Assembly: GCA_009841115.1 (NCBI GenBank)
Contig: VXML01000054.1
Span: forward strand, 1 to 40,736
Source: Gemmatimonadota bacterium
GTDB lineage: Bacteria > Latescibacterota > UBA2968 > UBA8231
Reading direction: 5' to 3'
DNA length: 40,736 nucleotides
Shown here in pieces: positions 32,081 through 39,249 of the stretch. A model generated the notes under the pieces. It was not told where the DNA came from. It did no database searches and was given only the letters and a program-made list of their open reading frames with translations. Numbering within the stretch: the first letter of the stretch is position 1; every line of letters starts with the position of its first letter. The position numbers and the translations under genes were made by a program.

Positions 32081-32764
32081 CTAAGCTGCCGTGGCTTTGG
32101 CCGCTTTTATGACTGTGACCGGTACGACACGCCACAGGCAGGCCGCGGCAAAACCGGCGTCGGTCAGCGCGGCGAGTTCGTCTTCCACTGGAAAATAAGT
32201 GTCTTCGTCGGCCCATTCCGCGAAATGGCTATAGGCGCGCTCCTCGGCGATGCCGCAGGAGACGAGGTGGGCCGCCCAAGTTTCGTATTCGGCTTGGCGA
32301 GTGGACGGGTCGGCGGGCATGGTTGCATCTGCGTTGACGAATACGCCGCCCGGGGGCAACGCAGTGTGAATTGCGCTGAAGATCGTCCGTTTTTCGGCTA
32401 GGGTGGGAACGTGATGCAATGCGAGGGAGGCGACCACCGCGTCGCAGGCGGGTAGCGGCCCTTGGAATGTTCGCACGGTGTACTGCACTCTGGAGGCAAA
32501 GGGTGCGAGCCGCTCGCGGGCTTGGTCGAGCATCTCGGCGTCGGCGTCGATCAGCTCGACCGTGGCTTCCTCGCATCGCTGCAATACGGCTTGCGCCAAC
32601 GCGCCCGTGCCAGCGCCGAGGTCGATTACTTTTTTGGGCTGGGCCTCGACAACGGCATCTGCAGCTCGCGCCAGCATCTCCTCGTACGCGGGAATAAATG
32701 CGCGGATGGTCTTATCGTACGCCTCGATTTCAAGGCGCAAGTGGCGTCGGACGGAGTGGCTCAT
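32081..32764 (-). CDS. Class I SAM-dependent methyltransferase
   Basis: 227 aa. Motif I VIDLGAGTGALAQ (46-58), then VELIDADAEML (acidic end of strand 2), FQGPLPACDAVVASLALHH (motif IV region) and LPPGGVFVNADA. ATG 32764 lacks a clear ribosome site. Its 5' end and the adjacent upstream bases recur, with deletions, at 33798-33908. Substrate unknown; similar in pattern to small-molecule methyltransferases. Confidence 0.88.
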   Translation of the reverse strand: MSHSVRRHLRLEIEAYDKTIRAFIPAYEEMLARAADAVVEAQPKKVIDLGAGTGALAQAVLQRCEEATVELIDADAEMLDQARERLAPFASRVQYTVRTFQGPLPACDAVVASLALHHVPTLAEKRTIFSAIHTALPPGGVFVNADATMPADPSTRQAEYETWAAHLVSCGIAEERAYSHFAEWADEDTYFPVEDELAALTDAGFAAACLWRVVPVTVIKAAKATAA

Positions 32765-32880
32765 TGGTGTTCAGTGGATTTATGTGAGGTGGTCGTCGTT
32801 GCAGGGTCGTCTGCTTTGGATGGCGATGCCGAAGTTTGGGAAGATGCGAAATCAGGAAAGTTAGATCAACTTGCTAACTA
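32671..32880. repeat. Left copy of a partial direct duplication
   Basis: Three blocks recur downstream. 32671-32695 (methyltransferase coding, CCAGCATCTCCTCGTACG) matches 33798-33822. 32742-32820 matches 33830-33908. 32826-32875 (ATGCCGAAGTTTGGGA, then ATCAGGAAAGTTAGATCAAC) matches 34101-34165 of the DUF2281-like antitoxin gene, with about 14 nt missing. The left copy has lost about 190 nt between blocks two and three; the right copy lost about 40 nt between blocks one and two. Confidence 0.8.
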
Positions 32881-32881
32881 G
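32826..32881 (+). pseudogene. Antitoxin gene remnant (internally deleted copy of 34101-34165)
   Basis: The reading frame gives DAEVWEDAKSGKLDQLAN, against DAEVWDRQFEKDVKSGSLDQLAE in the intact gene at 34013. Truncated at its 5' end, internally shortened, and stopped by TAG. It shows that a second DUF2281-like antitoxin gene once lay here. Confidence 0.75.
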
Positions 32882-32908
32882 GCGTCGGATTGATTTCGCC
32901 GAGCTATT

Positions 32909-32937
32909 TGTTATCATTATGGTATGATCTGATAACA
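32909..32937 (+). promoter_or_regulatory. Operator-like inverted repeat before the RHH/PIN pair
   Basis: TGTTATCA (32909-32916) and TGATAACA (32930-32937) form a perfect 8-bp inverted repeat with a 13-nt spacer that contains TATGAT (32923-32928), a good -10. No convincing -35 was seen. The right arm ends 13 nt before the ATG. Typical for antitoxin autorepression. Confidence 0.65.
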
Positions 32938-32950
32938 TGGAGCTAGTCGA

Positions 32951-33202
32951 ATGGTTCGCACACAGATTCAGTTGACCGACGAACAAGCGCGGCACGTCAA
33001 GCGGATAGCTGCCGAGCGGCAGGTTTCGATGGCGACAGTGATTCGACAAGGGGTCGATCTCCTGCTGCGGTCGGCAGAGACGGCCGTGACCGATACCGAG
33101 CGCATTGAACGCGCGGTCTCGGTGGCCGGACAATTCCGATCCGGCAGCGGCGATGGAGCCGCGCAACATGATCTCCACTTGCAGGAGGCCTACCGCAGGT
33201 GA
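32951..33202 (+). CDS. Ribbon-helix-helix antitoxin (CopG/VapB-like)
   Basis: 83 aa. VRTQIQLTDEQARHVKRIA and VSMATVIRQGVDLLL form the strand and two helices of an RHH DNA-binding domain; the C-terminal half would wrap the toxin. ATG 32951; AGCTAG-type weak ribosome site. Its TGA overlaps the GTG of the PIN toxin as GTGA. An operator-like repeat lies immediately upstream. Confidence 0.9.
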   Translation: MVRTQIQLTDEQARHVKRIAAERQVSMATVIRQGVDLLLRSAETAVTDTERIERAVSVAGQFRSGSGDGAAQHDLHLQEAYRR

Positions 33203-33663
33203 GCGTCTTCGTCGATACCTCCGCGCTGTACGCAGTTCTCGACGCTGACGACGATGAGCATTCGCGGGCCGTTGCTGAATGGCATCGCCTCGTGCGCGGT
33301 GCGTTCCCTCTCGTGACGACCAGCTATGTCCTCGTGGAGACGACGGCCCTCGTCCAGCACCGACTTGGGATGGATGCCGCTCGTGCGCTCGATCAGGACA
33401 TTCGACCCGTCTTGAGAATTGAGTGGATTGACGAGGATCTGCATGCCACAGGGATGGCCTCCATGCTCGCCGCCGGTCGCAGACGCTTGAGCCTCGTTGA
33501 CTGCATCAGCTTTGCCTTCATGTCTCGTGCAGGTCTGCGAGAAGTGTTTGCCTTCGATGAGCATTTCGCTGAACGGGGATTCTCGTGCATCCCATCAGAC
33601 GCTTCGACGACGACCGAGGCTCTCGATTCTCAGCAGGACGGTGAGTCTGGAGCCGCGAACTAG
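33199..33663 (+). CDS. PIN-domain toxin
   Basis: 154-aa predicted RNase. Active-site acids D6 (FVDTSAL), E47 (VLVETTA), D101 (SLVDCISF) and D120 (FAFDEHF) are all present. GTG start overlaps the RHH antitoxin stop, with AGGAGG at 33183-33188. The C-terminal 20 residues (ASTTTEALDSQQDGESGAAN) look disordered and are not part of the fold. Located between the two copies of the duplicated segment. Confidence 0.92.
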   Translation: MSVFVDTSALYAVLDADDDEHSRAVAEWHRLVRGAFPLVTTSYVLVETTALVQHRLGMDAARALDQDIRPVLRIEWIDEDLHATGMASMLAAGRRRLSLVDCISFAFMSRAGLREVFAFDEHFAERGFSCIPSDASTTTEALDSQQDGESGAAN

Positions 33664-33675
33664 TACCTCGCGGCC

Positions 33676-33900
33676 ATGACAAGCCGGACCGAGATCCTAG
33701 ACGCACAGAGATTTCCAGGTTTCTGGGTGCGCGTCGCCAGTGCGGTGGTCGATTCATTGGGATTTGCCTTTGTAACTAGCGCACTCCTTCTCCTATTCCA
33801 GCATTTCCTCGTACGCGGGAATGAAAGGATGGCGTCGGACGGAGTGGCTCATTGGTATTCAGTGGACTTTATGGGTGGCCGTCGTTGCGAGGTCATCTGA
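33676..33900 (+). pseudogene. RDD-family gene fragment fused to antisense methyltransferase-derived sequence
   Basis: Residues about 12-41 (RFPGFWVRVASAVVDSLG and a hydrophobic FAFVTSALLLLF) match the first membrane segment of RDD-family proteins. From about residue 42 onward the frame runs through the right copy of the duplication (33798 on), which is antisense methyltransferase sequence plus intergenic bases. So the ORF is a rearrangement junction, not an intact gene. The remainder up to 34012 holds no gene. Confidence 0.65.
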
Positions 33901-34165
33901 TTTGGGTATCTTAAAAATAATCATCCCAGCCGGAAGGCCGTGAGACGGTCAGAAGAGACTTCGGGTGAAAAGCGTCAGGTAGAAAAATTTTAGTGAAAAG
34001 GGGAACTTAGTCATGCAAGCCGTGCAAGAACTTCAATCAGCCGTTTCTCAACTTTCGGTGGATGAGCTTGCCTGTTTCAGGGAATGGTTTGATGAATTCG
34101 ATGCCGAAGTTTGGGATCGACAGTTTGAGAAAGATGTGAAATCAGGAAGCTTAGATCAACTTGCT
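33798..34165. repeat. Right copy of the partial direct duplication
   Basis: Blocks 33798-33822, 33830-33908 and 34101-34165 correspond to the left copy 32671-32880. Here the third block is part of an intact antitoxin gene, so this side keeps the ancestral antitoxin end, while the left copy keeps the ancestral methyltransferase end. Confidence 0.8.
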
Positions 34166-34213
34166 GAGCAAGCAATTGTAGATTTTCGGGCAGGGAAGTG
34201 CAAAGAATTGTGA
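34013..34213 (+). CDS. DUF2281-like antitoxin
   Basis: 66 aa. A helical protein: QELQSAVSQLSVDELACFREWFDEF in two helices, then DAEVWDRQFEKDVKSGSLDQLAEQAIVDFRAGK. This matches small antitoxins that precede RelE/ParE toxins. ATG 34013 with AAGGGGA upstream. AT-rich compared with the surrounding genes. TGA overlaps the following GTG as GTGA. A decayed copy lies at 32826-32881. Confidence 0.82.
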   Translation: MQAVQELQSAVSQLSVDELACFREWFDEFDAEVWDRQFEKDVKSGSLDQLAEQAIVDFRAGKCKEL

Positions 34214-34467
34214 AGCACTTTGCAACTCCTTCGTTTTGGGCATGTTATCGAAAACTCCCGCAAAATATTCAGAAACTAGCAGATGAAAATTTCAAATTGA
34301 TGAAACGAGACCCGAGACATCCCTCCTTGCATTTGAAGAAAGTCGAAAGTTATTGGTCTGCAAGAGTAGGAATCAAATACCGGACTGTCGCCGTGGAAGC
34401 TGAGGAAGGCTTGGTTTGGTTCTGGATTGGAACACACGCAGAATACGATAAGTTGGTTCAACAATAG
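34210..34467 (+). CDS. RelE/ParE-like toxin
   Basis: 85 aa from GTG 34210 (GTGA overlap with the antitoxin); an alternative GTG at 34198 would add four residues. FATPSFWACYRKLPQNIQKLADENFKLM, in two helices, and HLKKVESYWSARVGIKYRTVAV with a final FWIGTHAEYDKLV are the RelE-fold pattern; basic residues K and R in YWSARVGIKYR and the terminal His-x-x-Tyr are candidate catalytic positions. Expected to cleave mRNA at the ribosome. Followed by a strong terminator. Confidence 0.88.
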   Translation: MKHFATPSFWACYRKLPQNIQKLADENFKLMKRDPRHPSLHLKKVESYWSARVGIKYRTVAVEAEEGLVWFWIGTHAEYDKLVQQ

Positions 34468-34490
34468 GATTCCCTTTTGAGGATGAAAAA

Positions 34491-34530
34491 CGGGCCCCGG
34501 TCGATGACGACCTAGGGCCCGTTCTCTTTG
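34491..34530. terminator. Bidirectional terminator between convergent genes
   Basis: ACGGGCCC (34491-34498) pairs with GGGCCCGT (34516-34523), with an inner GGTCG/CGACC stem; TCTCTTT follows on the plus side and a TTTT run on the minus side. Serves the toxin gene and the anti-sigma gene. Confidence 0.88.
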
Positions 34531-34563
34531 GAGGCTCGGCTTAAAACCGAGTAATCCGCTTGA

Positions 34564-35442
34564 TTAAGGAGAATCGTCCGTGCTGGAACCGGCGACTTTC
34601 TTGATCTCGCCCCAGCTGTACTCGACGACGCCCGAAGACTGGGAGCCGATCTTCGCGGCGCGCAGCGAATCAAGATCGAAAAAAATAGGCTTTTCATCGA
34701 GGCTTATTTCAAAAGCCGTATGGGCCCCGGGTGGCCCTACCACGATAATGGCCTGATCTGCGTCTGCGCCAAGCTCGGTGAGCAGTGAATCGACTAGATT
34801 GGAGCTTACTGCTTCATTGTTTTCATCGTCGCTGACCATCACTTCTAGGACACCGTCTCCGAACTCTTGGAATAGCTGATCGCCGTCCATGTTGATGGTG
34901 ACTACCTGCTCGCCATCCTCATCTACGGTTTCCGTGATCTCAACAAGCTCGTCTAACGTCTGCTGTTGGCTATCGGACAGGGGCTCGTCGTTGAAGGTCG
35001 CCACGATTTGCAGCAGGCTGTTGGCAATGTCGGCGAGGGCTGCCCTTTGCGTGACACCTACGAAGAGGATTGCCAGCGCGGCGAGTGCGGCGGCTAGCAC
35101 GGGCGGACGGAACCGTCGCCGCCAGTTCGGCAGCCAGGTCCGGCTGGGGGGGGTCTCTGGCGATCCATTGTTGGACGCGATGGGAGTGGAAGCCACATGC
35201 TCTTGACGCGAATCGGCCAGACGAGCGGCGAGCTTGCGGTTGGCTTCCAAGAGCAAATCCGCAGGAAAGGTGGACTCGCGGATCGATTTCCCGGTCGCGC
35301 ACAGCAGGGAGAAATCGCCTTTGAGGTCGATGGCTTCGGGATGGGCCTGTAGATACTCCTCTACTTCCCGCTTCTCGGCGTCGGATAGTTCGCCGTCGAG
35401 GTATTCGATGAGTTTGTGTTCAAACTGCTCAGTCGTAATCAT
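34564..35442 (-). CDS. Anti-sigma-factor-like membrane protein
   Basis: 292 aa. N-terminal helices about 1-75 (FEHKLIEYLDGELSDAEKREVEEYL) resemble anti-sigma domains but have no zinc HxxxCxxC motif. One membrane segment at about 114-130 (PVLAAALAALAILFVGV), then a 160-residue very acidic periplasmic part (VDEDGEQVVTINMDGDQL, MVSDDENNEAV). ATG 35442 overlaps the sigma-factor stop as ATGA. Expected to hold the sigma factor at the membrane. The outer region has no domain I recognise and may sense an external signal. Confidence 0.75.
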   Translation of the reverse strand: MITTEQFEHKLIEYLDGELSDAEKREVEEYLQAHPEAIDLKGDFSLLCATGKSIRESTFPADLLLEANRKLAARLADSRQEHVASTPIASNNGSPETPPSRTWLPNWRRRFRPPVLAAALAALAILFVGVTQRAALADIANSLLQIVATFNDEPLSDSQQQTLDELVEITETVDEDGEQVVTINMDGDQLFQEFGDGVLEVMVSDDENNEAVSSNLVDSLLTELGADADQAIIVVGPPGAHTAFEISLDEKPIFFDLDSLRAAKIGSQSSGVVEYSWGEIKKVAGSSTDDSP

Positions 35443-35957
35443 CGGTTAGCTTCCTTGGTTGATGTTGTTGCAGATGGACAATCGCAGGTGAGCCACGTGC
35501 GAATCTGTTTTGCGGCTTGGAATGCTGCGGCACGCGCGGCTCCTGGAGAGCAATTTAGCAGTCGGGCGATTTGCTCGAAGGAACAGCCTTGGAAGTAGCG
35601 GAGGACGAAGACTTCTCTGCGGCGCTCGGGCAAATCCACCGCGAGACGGCGAATTTTTTCGACCATCAGACTATTTTCGACCACATCGTTCGCCTCCCAG
35701 TTGTGAGGTTTCTCCGCGGACTCGCTCCAAGAGACAAATCGCGCTCGCTGGCGGTTGAAGTCGAGGGCGGCATTGATCGCCGTGCGGCACAACCACGCCT
35801 TGGGCTGTTGCAGCGGGCCGCGCTCGCTCGTGGTCTCGTGGAACTTCACGAAGACTTCTTGGTAAAGGTCGGCTGTCTCGTCGTGGTTTCCGTTGATCCG
35901 CCAGATCAGACTCATGACCAGCGGCCCGAATCTTTCAATCGCCTGTTCTGCGTGCAT
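35439..35957 (-). CDS. RNA polymerase ECF-type sigma factor
   Basis: 172 aa with region 2 at about 10-75 (DETADLYQEVFVKFHE, AWLCRTAINAALDFNRQRAR) and region 4 at about 105-160 (LPERRREVFVLRYFQGCSFEQIARLLNCSPGAARAA, quoted in overlapping parts: VFVLRYFQG and FEQIARLLNCS). No region 3. ATG 35957 with GGAG nearby. Coupled to the membrane anti-sigma gene; divergent from the sulfatase at 36115, which may be a target. Confidence 0.92.
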   Translation of the reverse strand: MHAEQAIERFGPLVMSLIWRINGNHDETADLYQEVFVKFHETTSERGPLQQPKAWLCRTAINAALDFNRQRARFVSWSESAEKPHNWEANDVVENSLMVEKIRRLAVDLPERRREVFVLRYFQGCSFEQIARLLNCSPGAARAAAFQAAKQIRTWLTCDCPSATTSTKEANR

Positions 35958-36114
35958 TACATCTCCATGATGTCAGGTGTTGGACAATTCTCGTGTGCAC
36001 ACGCATATAGAACGATGCCGAGGGAGATTTGTTACTTCGGCGTTGGACGTTCCATCTGCTGATTCGTATTTTCGCCTTCCAACTGAAGACTATACTTAGG
36101 AGCAAAGATCAAAT

Positions 36115-37410
36115 ATGCCAGAGCGTCGTCCCAATATTCTCTTCGTCATCACGGACCAGCAATACGCCGGGGCCATGTCCTGTGCAGGCAACCCCGACGT
36201 GTACACCCCCAACATGGATAGCCTCGCCGAAACGGGGGTGCGATTTACCCGCGCCTATTGCACATTCCCCCTTTGTGGCCCCCAGCGCGCCAGCTTTATG
36301 ACTGGTCTGTTCCCTCATCAAAATGGCGCGATCAGCAACAACACACCAATCAACCCCGAATACAAAGGCCGAACGCTCGGCAACCTTCTCGCCAACGCTG
36401 GGTATGACTGCGCCCTAGCGGGAAAATGGCATGTCCCCGGCACCACGCCCGAAGAAAGCGGCCTCGAAGTCATCTGCGACAGTCGCGACGACGAGGTGCC
36501 GCTGCGCTCCATTGAATTCATGCAGCGCGACCGCGACAATCCCTTCTTCCTCTTCGCGTCCTTCATCAATCCCCACGACATCTGCCAAGTCGCCCGCAAT
36601 CAGTCTTTGCCTCAAGGCCCGGTGCCGGAACCAGCCACTGTGGAAGAATGCCCGAATCTGCCCGCAAACTTCGCCATTCCACCTTATTCACCCGACATCT
36701 TGCAGATGTTGCGGCAGGCCAATCGCCGCGTCTATCCCACCATCGAATACACGGAAGACGACTGGCGGCGACTCCGATTTTACTACTATCGCTTGTGCGA
36801 GAAAGTCGATGCTGAAATCGGCGTGCTGCTCAATGGCCTGTGCGACCTCGGCCTCGAAGAGGAGACCTATATCATCTTCACCTCAGATCACGGCGACGGG
36901 CACGGCGCGCACCAATGGAATCAGAAAACAAGCCTCTACGAGGAAGTCATCAACGTTCCTTTTATCATCAGTCACAAAGGGGTTACGCGGGCCGGTAGCG
37001 TTGACAACACTCATCTCATCTCCCTTGGACTCGATTTGCTGCCCACGCTGTGCGATGTTGGCGGCGCGAGCGTTCCCGATGATCTCGAAGGGCTGAGTTT
37101 GCGACCGCTTGCCGAGTTCCCTGCGCCCGACGAATGGCGCAGGGAACTCGTCGTTGAAACCATCATGGATATTGGCGCGGGCCCAGGCGGTGGCGGTGCT
37201 TCGCGCGCCGTGCTCACCGACCGCTACAAATACAGCGCCTATCCCATGGGCCGCTACCGCGAACAGCTCGTCGATTTGCAAGCAGACCCGGGCGAAATGG
37301 TCAACCTCGCCGTCAACACGCGGTTCAAGGACGAACTCGACGACCATCGCCGTCGCTTGCGGGCATGGTGCGAAAAGACAGAGGATGAGTTTTTGAGGTT
37401 TTGTCTGTGA
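36115..37410 (+). CDS. Sulfatase
   Basis: 431 aa, alkaline-phosphatase fold. The formylglycine signature C-x-P-x-R is present as LCGPQRASFMTG (C54). Metal and sulfate-site residues include D14 (ITDQQ), K104 and H106 (AGKWHVP), H154 (INPHD), D258-H259 (TSDHGD) and K271. No signal peptide is visible, so it is cytoplasmic unless the start is upstream. AGGAG at 36098-36102. Hydrolyses sulfate esters, likely from sulfated sugars. No sulfatase-maturing enzyme is in the window. Confidence 0.92.
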   Translation: MPERRPNILFVITDQQYAGAMSCAGNPDVYTPNMDSLAETGVRFTRAYCTFPLCGPQRASFMTGLFPHQNGAISNNTPINPEYKGRTLGNLLANAGYDCALAGKWHVPGTTPEESGLEVICDSRDDEVPLRSIEFMQRDRDNPFFLFASFINPHDICQVARNQSLPQGPVPEPATVEECPNLPANFAIPPYSPDILQMLRQANRRVYPTIEYTEDDWRRLRFYYYRLCEKVDAEIGVLLNGLCDLGLEEETYIIFTSDHGDGHGAHQWNQKTSLYEEVINVPFIISHKGVTRAGSVDNTHLISLGLDLLPTLCDVGGASVPDDLEGLSLRPLAEFPAPDEWRRELVVETIMDIGAGPGGGGASRAVLTDRYKYSAYPMGRYREQLVDLQADPGEMVNLAVNTRFKDELDDHRRRLRAWCEKTEDEFLRFCL

Positions 37411-37526
37411 GCGCGGTCGATCGGCGATGGGTTTTCCATCCGCTAGGTGATTTTTTAACATTAAGGTCTGTGTGATAACTCCGATCTGCCCCGCCTGCTC
37501 GAAAAAAATTTGACTAGGAGACTGCT

Positions 37527-38498
37527 GTGGAATTGACCAAGAGGCCCCGACGACTCAGGCGCTCGGAAGCGGTGCGCAGCTTGGTGCGCGAGACCCACTT
37601 GCGCGTCGATGATCTGATCCACCCGCTGTTTGTCACTGAAGGCGAAAAAACGCGCGCGCCCATCGACGACATGCCCGGCCAATATCGCTTCTCAGTTGAC
37701 GAGTTGGTCGATGAGTGCCGCGAGCTGTGGGACTTGGGTATCCCGGCGGTCAACCTATTCGGCTACTCGACCGAAAAGGACGATCAGGCCACCCAATCCT
37801 ACGATCCGCAGGGTTTGATCCAACGAGCAATCCGCAGCCTCAAGGCCGCAGTGCCCGAGCTATGCGTGCAGACCGATGTGGCTCTCGACCCCTATACCCA
37901 CCACGGCCACGACGGCTTGGTAGTAGATGGCGAAGTAGTAAACGACGAGACCATAGAAGTGCTGTGCAAGATGGCCCTGTCGCACGCCGAAGCAGGCGTT
38001 GATTGGGTTGCGCCCTCAGACATGATGGATGGCCGGGTCGGCGGCATCCGCCGGGCACTCGACGCGGCCAGTTATAAAAACGTCGGTATCTTGGCGTATT
38101 CGGCTAAATACGCCTCGTGCTTTTACGGCCCGTTCCGCGACGCGCTCCAGTCGGCACCCAAGAAGGGCGACAAGAAGACCTATCAGATGGATCCGGCCAA
38201 TGGCCGCGAGGCGCTCAAAGAAATCGCGCTCGACATTGAGGAAGGGGCCGATGTGGTGATGGTCAAGCCGGCGCTGGCCTATCTCGACGTGATCGCCGCC
38301 GCTCGCCAAGCCTTTGACGTGCCGATTGCCGCGTACAATGTCTCCGGCGAGTACGGGATGATTGTGGCGGCTGTGGAGCGGGGGTGGGTCCAGCGTGAGC
38401 AGGCCGTTATGGAAGTGTTGACCGGGATTAAGCGGGCTGGCGCGGATATGGTCTTGACTTATTTCGCGAAGGAAGTCGCTGGGTACCTGAGAGAATAA
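37527..38498 (+). CDS. hemB: Delta-aminolevulinic acid dehydratase (porphobilinogen synthase), zinc-independent type
   Basis: 323 aa; condenses two 5-aminolevulinate molecules to porphobilinogen in tetrapyrrole synthesis. Schiff-base lysines K194 (YSAKYASCFYGPFRDA) and K247 (MVKPALAYLD). The metal site reads DVALDPYTHHGHDG (A119, D121, D129) in place of the three zinc Cys, marking the Mg2+/K+-type enzyme. GTG start 37527 with AGGAG at 6-nt spacing. The next gene follows after 7 nt. Highly conserved; assignment secure. Confidence 0.97.
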   Translation: MELTKRPRRLRRSEAVRSLVRETHLRVDDLIHPLFVTEGEKTRAPIDDMPGQYRFSVDELVDECRELWDLGIPAVNLFGYSTEKDDQATQSYDPQGLIQRAIRSLKAAVPELCVQTDVALDPYTHHGHDGLVVDGEVVNDETIEVLCKMALSHAEAGVDWVAPSDMMDGRVGGIRRALDAASYKNVGILAYSAKYASCFYGPFRDALQSAPKKGDKKTYQMDPANGREALKEIALDIEEGADVVMVKPALAYLDVIAAARQAFDVPIAAYNVSGEYGMIVAAVERGWVQREQAVMEVLTGIKRAGADMVLTYFAKEVAGYLRE

Positions 38499-38505
38499 CT
38501 CAACC

Positions 38506-39240
38506 ATGCAGCTCAAAGACAAAGTCGCCCTGATTACGGGCGGAGGTCGCGGCATTGGCCGCGCTATTGCTATGGGCTACGGTGCCGAGGGTGCGCAGGT
38601 CGCCATTGCCGCGCGCAGTGCGGCTCAGCTCGACGAAGTCGCTGCGGCGATTGCTGCGCAGGGCGGAGAAGCCCTCGCTGTGCCGACTGATTTGCAGGTG
38701 AGCGCAGAGGTGGAACGCCTCGTGCAGAAAACAGTAGAGCGGTTTGGGCGGATCGATATTCTCGTCAACAACGCCGGCGTCAATCCACGCGGGCTGTTTT
38801 TAGACGCGACGGATGAAGAGTGGGAGCAGGCGTGGCAAATTAACGTCATGGGCGTCGTCCGCTGTTGCCGCGCGGTATTGCCCATTATGCGGCGACAGGG
38901 CAGCGGGAACATCATCAATGTCGGCTCTGGCATGGGGCAGGTCGGCCACGCGGATCAGAGCGTCTATTGCGCGTCCAAAGCGGCCTTGCACGGGTTGACC
39001 CAAGCCATTGCAGAAGAGGTGTGGAGTGAGGGCATCATTGCCAATGTGCTCATACCCGGCCCGGTTAAGACGGAGCTGTCAAAACCTTCTTGGCAAAAGG
39101 CCAGCAGCTTTCGCGCTGAAAGTGAGCCGTGGAAGGAGCCAGAACAGGTCGTTGCCTCGGCACTTTTCCTCGCAGCACAGCCCCCGGCTAGTGGCATGAC
39201 CGGTCAGATTCTCAGCATTATGCGCCGGACTAGTCCTTAA
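38506..39240 (+). CDS. Short-chain dehydrogenase/reductase
   Basis: 244 aa. TGGGRGIG (11-18) cofactor loop, NNAG (88-91), catalytic S141, Y154 and K158 (VYCASK). R37 after strand 2 (AARS) suggests NADPH. C-terminal LIPGPVKTEL is typical. Starts 7 nt after hemB, with only a weak ribosome site, so probably translated from the same message. Not a known haem enzyme; substrate unknown. Convergent with the MetE-like gene. Confidence 0.92.
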   Translation: MQLKDKVALITGGGRGIGRAIAMGYGAEGAQVAIAARSAAQLDEVAAAIAAQGGEALAVPTDLQVSAEVERLVQKTVERFGRIDILVNNAGVNPRGLFLDATDEEWEQAWQINVMGVVRCCRAVLPIMRRQGSGNIINVGSGMGQVGHADQSVYCASKAALHGLTQAIAEEVWSEGIIANVLIPGPVKTELSKPSWQKASSFRAESEPWKEPEQVVASALFLAAQPPASGMTGQILSIMRRTSP

Positions 39241-39249
39241 ATACCGCGC

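Noticed and set aside
32462..32881. 139-codon plus-strand frame antisense to the methyltransferase
   Set aside because: Most of it is antisense to a clear methyltransferase; only its last codons correspond to the antitoxin remnant, reported separately.
37425..37457. GATGG-GTTTT-CCATC hairpin after the sulfatase followed by a T run
   Set aside because: Stem of only five pairs and the T run starts about ten bases later; too weak to call a terminator.
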